Origin: Synergistaceae bacterium
GTDB lineage: Bacteria > Synergistota > Synergistia > Synergistales > Aminobacteriaceae
Direction: 5' to 3'
Assembly (NCBI GenBank): GCA_031270755.1
Contig: JAISWV010000317.1
Span: 1-9,622, forward strand
Length of the DNA: 9,622 nt
The first letter of the stretch is position 1. Every line of letters begins with the position of its first letter. Below the pieces are notes generated by a model. It was given only the letters and a program-made list of their open reading frames with translations. It was not told where the DNA came from and did no database searches. Of this stretch, positions 1 through 5,867 are shown piece after piece. Made by a program: the position numbers and the translations under genes.

Positions 1-1069
1 AGAACGTTTCCACGTCGATGGGCTTGGTCAAGTGGGCCTCCATGCCCAAGGCGAAACAGCGGTCCCTTTCTTCGGGGAGGGCGTGGGCCGTTAGGGCGTA
101 GATCGGCATGTTCCGGTACTCCGGCATTTCCTTGATGATCTTGGTGGCCTCGTAACCATCCATGACCGGCATCTGCAGGTCCATCAACACCAAGTCGAAA
201 GGCGAGCCGCCGTCAACTCTGGGGGCCTCTTCCAGCCGTTTCAGAGCTTCGCTGCCGTTTTGCGCCAGGGTGACCTCCGCGTCTACGGCGTTCAACAATT
301 CCTCGGCGATCAAGGCGTTGATCTCGTTGTCCTCCACCAGCAAGACGCGCATTCCGCGCAGCACGGCGTTTTCGTCTTTCTCGCCCTCCGGCGAGGCCGG
401 CAGCGGGGCCTCCTGGACAATGGGGAACACGCAGGAGAAACTGAAAGTCGACCCCTTGCCCTCTTCGCTGGTGACGGAGATTTCTCCCCCCATCAGCTTC
501 AGCATTTCCTGAGTGAGGGTCAGGCCGAGGCCGACGCCTCCGTATTTGCGAGTGGCGGAGTTGTCCGCTTGGTTGAAAGCGGCAAAGATCTCGTCCATCT
601 GCTGTTGGCTCATGCCGATGCCCGTATCCTCCACGGCAAAGTCCAAGGTCGCCTGGCCGCCCTCCTGCTCGGAAATGGCGGCGCGAATCGTAACGGCGCC
701 TCTTTCGGTGAACTTGTAGGCGTTGTCGACCAAGTTGATGAAAATTTGCTGCAACCGCAGGGGGTCCCCCAGGAGCGAAGAGGGAAGCGAAGCGTCCAGC
801 TCGAAGCGGAGGGGCACGCTGGAACCGGCGTTCTGCTCCTGGAAGAATATCGCCAAGTCGTCGAACATCCGTCTTATGTCGAAGGGCACACGTTCCAGCT
901 TCATACTTCCGGCGTCGATCTTGGAAAAGTCGAGAATGTCGTTGATGAGGCCAAGAAGGGTGGAGGAAGCGCGGCGCATTTTTCCGATGTAATCCCGCTG
1001 CCTGTCGTCCATGGAGGTTTTGAGGAGAAGGTCGGTCAGCCCGATGACGGCGTTCAACGGCGTGCGGAT
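1..1069 (-). pseudogene. Downstream part of the same hybrid kinase: second HisKA/HATPase core and second receiver, continuing off the left edge
   Basis: I translated the frame by hand from the codon after the amber to position 2. It is open for 356 codons with no other stop or shift. It begins IRTPLNAVIG, the exact continuation of an H-box, and then runs through the rest of HisKA (LINDILDFSKID). An N-box follows (QQIFINLVDNAYKFT, about 705-750), then a G1 box DTGIGM (about 610-635), an F-box region and a G2 box GGVGLGL (about 520-540). A receiver domain then has the acidic pair in LVEDNE (about 315-335), phospho-acceptor Asp at 179-181 in VLMDLQMP, Thr in ALTAH and Lys in LTKPID (about 15-35). 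The gene continues outside the window, often with an Hpt domain in this architecture. No start codon with a convincing Shine-Dalgarno site is visible just after the amber, so expression would need readthrough. The label is provisional: a recent nonsense mutation, suppression of UAG, or a base-call error all fit. Confidence 0.85.
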
Positions 1070-1072
1070 CTA
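1070..1072 (-). other. In-frame amber (TAG) codon replacing the Glu of the second H-box
   Basis: On the minus strand the codons read AAC ATG AGC CAC TAG ATC CGC ACG CCG, giving N-M-S-H-stop-I-R-T-P. In HisKA domains the residue after the phospho-His is almost always Glu or Asp and acts in phosphotransfer and phosphatase chemistry. GAG to TAG is a single base change. Kinase core 1 of the same protein has Glu (CAT GAG CTG) at the matching place. The four other stop codons visible in the window are all TGA. Confidence 0.95.
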
Positions 1073-3769
1073 GTGGCTCATGTTGGTCAAGAAGAGGCTT
1101 TTGGCCTTGGTCGCCGCCATAGCCGCCGTCATCGCGCTCTTCAACTCCAGGAGCGTCCCCACGCGGGCCAAAAGTTCTTCTTTATCGAAAGGCTTCTGAA
1201 GGTAGTCGTTCGCCCCGGACTGGAACCCCAGTATCACGTCCTGAATCTGGTTTTTTGCCGTCAGCATCACGATGGGCAAGTCGAACAAGGAATATTTTTC
1301 TCTCAAATGACGGCAGACCTCATATCCCGACATTTTGGGCATCATGACGTCCAGAAGGACGAGGTCGAATTCTTTTCCCTTCTCGATCAGATCCAGGGCC
1401 TCCAAGCCGTTGTACGCTTTGAACACGGAATAGTCGCGTATCGTCAGAAGATTGGTCAACACCTGAATATTGACGGGTTCGTCGTCCACGACAAGAATTC
1501 TCCGCCTGCCCTCCGAGGCCGCGTCTTCTTTCACAGCTTGGTCGGCCACGGCAAAATCTTCCATGTCGATGATGGATCTCAAGGCCTCGCTCAAGGCGAC
1601 GTCTTCCCTTTTCTCGTCCGACAGGGGCACCGTAAACGTAAACTGAGAGCCTTCGCCCGGCTTCGACTCGACTCTGATCGTTCCTCCGTGCAGTTCGACG
1701 ATCTTTTTGGTAATCGACAGGCCCAGCCCCGTCCCGCCGTATTCTCTCGCCGTGGAGCCGTCGGCCTGCTCGAAAGACTCGAAGATCCGGTCGAATTTCT
1801 CCTCCGCAATGCCGATACCCGTATCTTTCACCGAAACGGCGGCTTTATCGTCCACAACTCTGGCGGACACGCTGACCTTTCCTTTTTCGGTAAACTTGAT
1901 GGCGTTTCCGATCAAGTTGTACAATATCTGCTGAATCCTGTTTTCATCCGCGTTGACAGCCGCAAGAGAGCTGTCGATCTCGTTCACCAGCGTCAGTTCT
2001 TTCCCTTTGATCAAAGGCTTCGACAAAACAATGACCGTATCGACGATGGTTTTCAGGTCGATGGGTTTGATCTGCAGCACGATTTCTTTGTTTTTCAGTT
2101 TCGTAAAGTCCAAGATATCGTTGATCATGTTGGAAAGCCGCTTGCCGCTGTTGGAGACGATGGCCAGGTTGTATTTTTGTTCGTTGGTCAGCGAGCCCGC
2201 CGCCCCGTCGATCATGGACTCCACGATGCCGATGATGCCATTGATGGGCGTCCTCAGCTCATGGGACGTATTGGCCAAAAATTCGTCTTTCAGTTCGTTC
2301 AGCCTGTTCAAATAGATGTTTTTTTCTTCGAGGGTTTTCGCATATTGCTGCATTTCTTTGATCAAGTTGTTGATTTTTTCGGCCATGAATTTGAAAGCTT
2401 TCGACAAAGCCCCGATTTCGTCGTTGCTCTGAATCAACGGGACTTCGATGTCGAAATTTCCTTCTCCAAGAACTTTAGCCGTGTTTGAAAGCAGAAGTAT
2501 CGGCATGGTAACGTTTTTGGCAATGACGTAAAGAATGCAGGCGATGAGGCCGATGGCGACGACGGACACCATGACGACGTAGTTCCGGGTATTGTTGGCT
2601 TCGTCCAAAATTTTCGTCATGGGAATGCTGACCGCCACCGACCAGGGGTTCGTGACGCTGCTGAATCGAACGGGCATGTATACGGTGTAGAATTCTTTGG
2701 TGCTGGCGGTATAGATGCCGCCGTTTTTGATGGCGTCCTTCGCCTCTATCGCGTACCGTAGCCGGGCGGGGTCCGCTTTGAGCATCGCCTGAGCCATTTC
2801 GGGCGTCAGCAAGGACAAGTCCAATTGGGCCGGATCGAATTTTCCCGCGTATTCTTTCAATTTCGCCACAAACTGTATCAATTTGTCGTATCGAGCGGCT
2901 TGGTCCTTATCGTTTTGGTCTTCGACGGGGTTTTCAGCTATGTATTCTTCCGCGTATTTTATGGATTCGCCGACCTTGGAGCGCTCGGACGTGAGCATTT
3001 CGTAGACCCGCGCTTCCATCAAATCCTTTCCCAGACGAGGCGTGTCGGGGTGAGCCACGATGGCGCCCGCGTTGGATAAAATTTCCGTATACCCTCCCTG
3101 TCCGTAGGGGTTCACTTTTGAAATCATCTCCTGCAGCTTGTCGAGGACGAAGTCGGAAGACATGATCCCTATGAACTTGCCTTTGTGAAGAATCGGGAAG
3201 ATGATGCTGGCCAGCATGACGGAGTTTCCCTGGACCTCGTAAGGATAGGGGTCCGTGATGTACTCGTGGAGCGTCTCTTTGGGGACGATATACCAATCCG
3301 CGATGTCGATGTCGTACAGAGGTTCCACGTCGATGTTGCCGCCAAGTTTGTTCCAATAGGGGGCAAATCGCCCCGTCTCGTCGTACGCCGGCTTCATCCC
3401 GGCGAACTCCTTGTCCTTCCCGTCCAGGGCGTCGGGGTCGTAGGCGATGCAGAACGCCGTGATATATTCTTTTTTCGACAGGGCGTGCCTCAGGATGTCG
3501 TTCATCATTTTCCTGTCGGTGAGGCCGTTGTCCTTTAACGACTCGAAGACCGTCGAAAGCGTTTCCGCCGTTATTCTGGCTCCCTGCAGTTCCGCCTTGA
3601 TTTCGTTTTTGTACTTGTCGGCCGTTTCCTGAGCCAGGTTGAAGGCGTCTTTTTTCGCCATCTCAAAGGTTTTATTGGAAACGACCAAGGTGAGCGTAAG
3701 GAACGACACCACCACCACGATCGAAACCAGCGAAAAAATTTTTGTCCGCAAACTTAAATTCTTGAACAT
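1070..3769 (-). CDS. Hybrid sensor histidine kinase (dCache-HAMP-HisKA-HATPase-REC), ends at an amber codon in a second H-box
   Basis: Inner-membrane sensor kinase that should autophosphorylate on His and pass phosphate to its own receiver domain. Numbering from the ATG at 3769 gives 899 codons. TM1 is about 11-31, followed by a double-Cache-type extracytoplasmic sensor (about 33-395, with DWY and DPY motifs), TM2 (about 397-417), HAMP (about 418-470) and a coiled coil to about 498. The HisKA H-box SHELRTP has phospho-His H503. The ATPase has N-box N618/N622, G1 box DTGIGI from D649, F-box around 659-670 and G2 box GGTGLGL at 678-684. The receiver has acidic pair D762/D763, phospho-acceptor D807, T837 and K859. 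The protein then enters a second HisKA helix and stops at TNMSH, so its last residue is the expected phospho-accepting His of kinase core 2. Core 1 and receiver 1 look intact. The ligand is unknown. The frame continues beyond the stop (see 1-1069). Confidence 0.93.
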   Translation of the reverse strand: MFKNLSLRTKIFSLVSIVVVVSFLTLTLVVSNKTFEMAKKDAFNLAQETADKYKNEIKAELQGARITAETLSTVFESLKDNGLTDRKMMNDILRHALSKKEYITAFCIAYDPDALDGKDKEFAGMKPAYDETGRFAPYWNKLGGNIDVEPLYDIDIADWYIVPKETLHEYITDPYPYEVQGNSVMLASIIFPILHKGKFIGIMSSDFVLDKLQEMISKVNPYGQGGYTEILSNAGAIVAHPDTPRLGKDLMEARVYEMLTSERSKVGESIKYAEEYIAENPVEDQNDKDQAARYDKLIQFVAKLKEYAGKFDPAQLDLSLLTPEMAQAMLKADPARLRYAIEAKDAIKNGGIYTASTKEFYTVYMPVRFSSVTNPWSVAVSIPMTKILDEANNTRNYVVMVSVVAIGLIACILYVIAKNVTMPILLLSNTAKVLGEGNFDIEVPLIQSNDEIGALSKAFKFMAEKINNLIKEMQQYAKTLEEKNIYLNRLNELKDEFLANTSHELRTPINGIIGIVESMIDGAAGSLTNEQKYNLAIVSNSGKRLSNMINDILDFTKLKNKEIVLQIKPIDLKTIVDTVIVLSKPLIKGKELTLVNEIDSSLAAVNADENRIQQILYNLIGNAIKFTEKGKVSVSARVVDDKAAVSVKDTGIGIAEEKFDRIFESFEQADGSTAREYGGTGLGLSITKKIVELHGGTIRVESKPGEGSQFTFTVPLSDEKREDVALSEALRSIIDMEDFAVADQAVKEDAASEGRRRILVVDDEPVNIQVLTNLLTIRDYSVFKAYNGLEALDLIEKGKEFDLVLLDVMMPKMSGYEVCRHLREKYSLFDLPIVMLTAKNQIQDVILGFQSGANDYLQKPFDKEELLARVGTLLELKSAMTAAMAATKAKSLFLTNMSH

Positions 3770-3781
3770 ACACATCCCCCC
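3770..3781 (-). promoter_or_regulatory. Ribosome binding site that decides the kinase start
   Basis: The minus strand reads GTCGGGGGG-ATGTGT-ATG. The G-run (3781-3776) touches the first ATG (3775) directly, leaving no spacer, but lies 6 nt before the second ATG (3769). I therefore place the start at 3769 (MFKNLSLRTKIF). The site is a poor match to AGGAGG, so translation may be modest. Confidence 0.6.
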
Positions 3782-3888
3782 GACGGTATCGCCATTCGGC
3801 TAAGCAGCAAAAAAATCCCAAAAGCTCACACGGCCATACTCTGTTCTATTTGCAAATCAGCCCCGCAAAGATACTCTAAACGGAGTTC

Positions 3889-3917
3889 ATTATAACATTT
3901 CTGAGTGTGAAAAACCT
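3889..3917 (-). promoter_or_regulatory. Extended -10 promoter candidate for the hybrid kinase
   Basis: The minus strand carries TGTTATAAT (3897-3889): a perfect TATAAT hexamer preceded by TG at the extended -10 position. The -35 region (about 3912-3917, AGGTTT) is poor, which is common for extended -10 promoters. Transcription would start near 3882 and leave a leader of about 113 nt before the ATG at 3769. This is inferred from consensus only. Confidence 0.5.
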
Positions 3918-3944
3918 GGACGGGGCGGACAATCCAAGAGATGC

Positions 3945-3957
3945 CGATTGCCAATCG
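3945..3957. promoter_or_regulatory. Perfect 6-1-6 palindrome upstream of the kinase promoter
   Basis: CGATTG-C-CAATCG is a perfect dyad with a one-base centre. It lies about 69 bp upstream of the predicted kinase transcription start, a position typical of activator sites. No regulator can be named. A 12-base dyad could also be chance. Confidence 0.3.
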
Positions 3958-3988
3958 CTTCTAAAAACGCCGGGTGACACGAATTCGT

Positions 3989-4108
3989 ATAGAGCGAAGC
4001 ACATCGAGGAGTGTTATCGAATTTTCTCACTTCTCTTTCGGCGGGAGGAGCTCGAAAGGGAAACGTACACTCTTTCTCTCGATACCTTTCTCGATGTGCT
4101 TGCTCTAT
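3989..4108. repeat. Long nested inverted repeat, possible structured RNA
   Basis: Outer arms 3989-4008 and 4090-4108 are complementary over 19 bp with a single bulged base (G at 3996). Inside them TATCGA (4015-4020) pairs with TCGATA (4079-4084). At the tip TTCTCTTTCG (4031-4040) pairs with CGAAAGGGAA (4053-4062) around a 12-nt loop. In plus-strand RNA the tip stem is complete with one U-G wobble, and the loop reads GCGGGAGGAGCT. In minus-strand RNA there is one C-A mismatch and the loop carries CTCCTCCC, complementary to Shine-Dalgarno sites. No T-run follows either arm, so it is not a simple terminator. It could be a small RNA, a leader element, or a MITE-like repeat. Confidence 0.7.
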
Positions 4109-4148
4109 CGCTTTGCTGTCGCACTGGGTCTCTCTTCTCTCAAATCAA

Positions 4149-4179
4149 AGTATAAACTATAACGCAGCATTAGGGTCAA
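4149..4179 (-). promoter_or_regulatory. Sigma-70-like promoter candidate reading into the inverted repeat
   Basis: On the minus strand TTGACC (4179-4174, 5 of 6 to consensus) is followed after a long 19-bp spacer by TATACT (4154-4149, 5 of 6). Transcription would start near 4142 and cross the whole inverted repeat towards the kinase. The spacer is longer than ideal, which lowers confidence. Confidence 0.35.
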
Positions 4180-4212
4180 TACCTTTTATGAGAGAAAGAC
4201 GTCTTCAAGTAT

Positions 4213-4228
4213 AATTAGTAAATTAGTA
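4213..4228. repeat. Tandem AATTAGTA x2
   Basis: Two perfect adjacent copies of the octamer AATTAGTA lie in AT-rich DNA just downstream of the transporter gene. It is short and may be replication slippage with no function. Confidence 0.6.
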
Positions 4229-4237
4229 AATTTCTCA

Positions 4238-4257
4238 CTGCGGGGATCGCGCCGCAG
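4238..4257 (-). terminator. Weak terminator candidate after the transporter gene
   Basis: CTGCGG and CCGCAG form a 6-bp GC-rich stem with an 8-nt loop, 12 bp beyond the transporter stop codon. On the minus strand it is followed by TGAGAAATTT rather than a clean T-run, so it is at best an inefficient intrinsic terminator. Confidence 0.35.
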
Positions 4258-4269
4258 GACCCGTATGCT

Positions 4270-5622
4270 TCACCACTTCAGGCCCGTGACGAAAATGTAG
4301 GCGATCGCGGCGGGGGCCACCACCCGTATACACCACACCCAGGCGTTCAACCAGGGAAACGGAAGCTTCCCCTGGTTGGTCAGTTCTTCACGAGCTCCAG
4401 GCAGCCAGACCCAGCCCACGAAAAGACAGGCAAGGAAGGAACCCAACGGCAGAAAGACGTTGTTGCAGAGGTACTCCACGGCGTCGAAAAAGGCCTTGCC
4501 CGCGATCGTGGGAGCCCCGCCCAGAGAGAGCGCGGAGGGCACGCCCAGCAAGACGATGATGGTGCCCATGACGCAGACGGCCTTCTTTCGTTCCCACTTG
4601 AATTTCTCGATACCGAAGGCCGTCGACACCTCCATGAGGGACATGGACGACGTTATCGCGGCGAAGAAGAGCAGCAGGAAGAACAGGAACGAGAAAAATT
4701 TTCCCCCCGCCGGCATCTTGGCGAACACGGCAGGCAGGGTGACGAAGGAAAGCCCCGCTCCCTGCCCGGGTTCCAAACCCATGGCGAAAACCGCGGGGAA
4801 AATGGCCAAACCCGCCAGCAGGGCGATCAAGGTGTCTAAAGAGGCCGTCCATACGGCGGAGGAGGGGAGATGCTCTTCCTTTCCAAGGTAGCTTCCGTAG
4901 GTGATCATGATCCCCAACCCCAGAGAGAGCGAAAAGAAACTCTGCCCCAGGGCGTCGAGAAACGTCTCTCCCGTCAGCTTGCTCAGGTCGGGCTTCAAAT
5001 AGAAGCTGACACCCACCTCGGCCCCAGGGAGGGTCAAAGAGCGGAAGATCAAAATTATCAGAATGACGAACAGCGCCGGCATTACGACTTTACACGCCCG
5101 TTCGATGCCCTTGCCGATTCCCCCCAGCACCACCAGCATCGTCAAGGCCATAAAGGTGACCTGAAAGAAAACGACCCCATACGGGTTGCTCACGAAGGCG
5201 TTGAAGAAATCGCCGGACTTCCCGTCCGCCGCCAGAGGCAGCAGGCCGCCGAGGCTTTCGATCATGTACTTGATCGTCCACCCTCCCACCACGTTGTAGA
5301 AGGAAAGGGTAAGAAACCCGCCCGCCAAAGTGCCCATCCACCCGATAACAGACCAGCATGGAGTGGCGCCGATGGCCTTGAAGGCGACGACGGGCGATTT
5401 CTGGGCCGCCCGTCCGATGGCGAACTCCGCCATCATCACAGGAAGTCCGATGAAAACGGTAATGAGCAGGTAAATCAAGACGAAGGCGGCGCCCCCGTTC
5501 TTACCCACAAGATAGGGAAAACGCCATATGTTGCCCAACCCGATAGCCGAACCCGCCGCCGCGAGAATGAAACCCAAGCGGCTCCCCCACTGCTCTCTTC
5601 CTAATGCATTACTGTCACTCAC
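4270..5622 (-). CDS. Sodium-dependent transporter, NSS/SNF family (LeuT fold)
   Basis: A 450-aa inner-membrane symporter that should couple Na+ entry to uptake of an amino acid or related amine. TM1 carries the family signature: WGSRLGFILAAAGSAIGLGN is followed by IWRFPY (about 12-37). TM6 has SFFSLSLGLG (228-237), the unwound substrate-site region, and TM8 has LLFFAAITSS (317-326). By alignment to LeuT the Na2-site residues are kept (G24, A321, T324, S325), and the Na1 Asn of TM1 is N31. The LeuT TM7 Asn (N286) appears to be Ala here, within a GLAIFPAVFAMGLEP stretch that I recall as common in bacterial members. I count 11 membrane segments, the last at about 429-447, as in many bacterial NSS proteins that lack TM12. 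The start is GTG at 5622, set by a perfect AGGAGG. The stop is TGA. Substrate cannot be told from sequence. Confidence 0.95.
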   Translation of the reverse strand: MSDSNALGREQWGSRLGFILAAAGSAIGLGNIWRFPYLVGKNGGAAFVLIYLLITVFIGLPVMMAEFAIGRAAQKSPVVAFKAIGATPCWSVIGWMGTLAGGFLTLSFYNVVGGWTIKYMIESLGGLLPLAADGKSGDFFNAFVSNPYGVVFFQVTFMALTMLVVLGGIGKGIERACKVVMPALFVILIILIFRSLTLPGAEVGVSFYLKPDLSKLTGETFLDALGQSFFSLSLGLGIMITYGSYLGKEEHLPSSAVWTASLDTLIALLAGLAIFPAVFAMGLEPGQGAGLSFVTLPAVFAKMPAGGKFFSFLFFLLLFFAAITSSMSLMEVSTAFGIEKFKWERKKAVCVMGTIIVLLGVPSALSLGGAPTIAGKAFFDAVEYLCNNVFLPLGSFLACLFVGWVWLPGAREELTNQGKLPFPWLNAWVWCIRVVAPAAIAYIFVTGLKW

Positions 5623-5630
5623 TTCAAAGA

Positions 5631-5636
5631 CCTCCT
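5631..5636 (-). promoter_or_regulatory. Perfect Shine-Dalgarno site fixing a GTG start
   Basis: The minus strand has AGGAGG 8 nt before GTG (5622-5620). No ATG in frame nearby fits the family's N-terminus, so the rare start codon is well supported. Confidence 0.85.
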
Positions 5637-5791
5637 ATGGATATAAATTCAAGATATGATAGTTCTTTATATTGATAAAATATTTGAGTTATCATTTACG
5701 AACGCATCAGTACTCAGAAGAAGCAGCAATTATGAAAAAAACAGACTTCCCAAAATTAATTATAAAGCGAAATTCTTGTATATCATGCGTA

Positions 5792-5820
5792 CTTTCCCCG
5801 TTTGTAAAATAATCTATAAT
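5792..5820 (+). promoter_or_regulatory. Promoter candidate for hflKC
   Basis: A perfect TATAAT lies at 5815-5820. The -35 position (CTTTCC at 5792-5797, 17-bp spacer) is weak. The start would be near 5827, giving a leader of about 41 nt before the GTG at 5868. The upstream ATG at 5832 would then be almost at the transcript's 5' end, which argues against using it. Confidence 0.5.
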
Positions 5821-5835
5821 ACGAGCATTTCATGA

Positions 5836-5851
5836 GAACGTTCAAACGTTT
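5836..5851. promoter_or_regulatory. Two abutting 8-bp palindromes, possible operator
   Basis: GAACGTTC is followed directly by AAACGTTT, each a perfect palindrome sharing the AACGTT core, 8 bp apart centre to centre. They sit at about +10 to +25 of the predicted hflK transcript, a position where a bound repressor could block initiation or early elongation. No regulator can be named. Confidence 0.35.
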
Positions 5852-5854
5852 ATT

Positions 5855-5860
5855 GGGAGG
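5855..5860 (+). promoter_or_regulatory. Ribosome binding site that selects the hflK start
   Basis: GGGAGG lies 7 nt before GTG at 5868, in frame with the longer open frame that begins at ATG 5832. The ATG has only TACGAGCATTTC before it, with no SD, so I start hflK at 5868. Confidence 0.75.
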
Positions 5861-5867
5861 GAAAAGA

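Larger units (their letters stand above)
3776..4269. other. Non-coding region between the transporter and the kinase
   Basis: This 494-bp gap follows the 3' end of the transporter gene and precedes the kinase, both on the minus strand. It holds, in minus-strand order, a weak terminator candidate (4238-4257), a short tandem repeat (4213-4228), a promoter candidate (4149-4179), the nested inverted repeat (3989-4108), a palindrome (3945-3957) and the kinase promoter candidate (3889-3917). Three short overlapping open frames on the plus strand have no ribosome binding site and no recognisable protein character, so I do not call a gene here. Confidence 0.7.
5623..5867. promoter_or_regulatory. AT-rich divergent promoter region between the transporter and hflK
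   Basis: This 245-bp stretch separates two divergent genes and is much richer in A+T than its flanks. The plus strand has a TATAAT for hflK (5815-5820). For the transporter the best minus-strand candidate is an extended -10 TGATATACA (5785-5777) with no good -35 at the right spacing, so its promoter is unresolved. No open frame here looks like a gene. Confidence 0.55.

Noticed and set aside
1070..1072. Calling the amber codon pyrrolysine outright
   Set aside because: The window shows no pyl genes and no clear insertion element, and Glu-to-Pyl at an H-box has no precedent I know of. It stays one of several explanations.
260..2488. 742-aa open frame on the plus strand, antisense to the hybrid kinase
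   Set aside because: It is the mirror of a GC-biased coding strand. Its translation has no recognisable domain and is rich in His, Gln, Val and Arg in the way shadow frames are, while the opposite strand encodes clear kinase motifs.
3300..3320. Cache domain as a canonical amino-acid sensor (YxxxxRxWY motif)
   Set aside because: The region reads Y-D-I-D-I-A-D-W-Y, so the Arg expected for amino-acid binding is Ala. The ligand cannot be assigned by that motif.
3989..4108. Inverted repeat as a Rho-independent terminator
   Set aside because: Neither side is followed by a T-run and the arms are separated by about 80 nt, unlike a compact terminator stem.
3907..4214. Three overlapping small frames (82, 62 and 67 codons) on the plus strand in the intergenic region
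   Set aside because: Two begin with GTG without an SD site, and the one at 4011 has GAGGA directly touching its GTG with no spacer. Their sequence is explained by the inverted repeat, and they lack hydrophobic or domain character.
4630..4900. Loss of the LeuT TM7 Na1-site Asn in the transporter as a sign of an inactive or altered symporter
   Set aside because: The AIFPAVFAMGLEP-type TM7 is, from memory, common in working bacterial NSS members, and the Na2-site residues and TM1 signature are kept.
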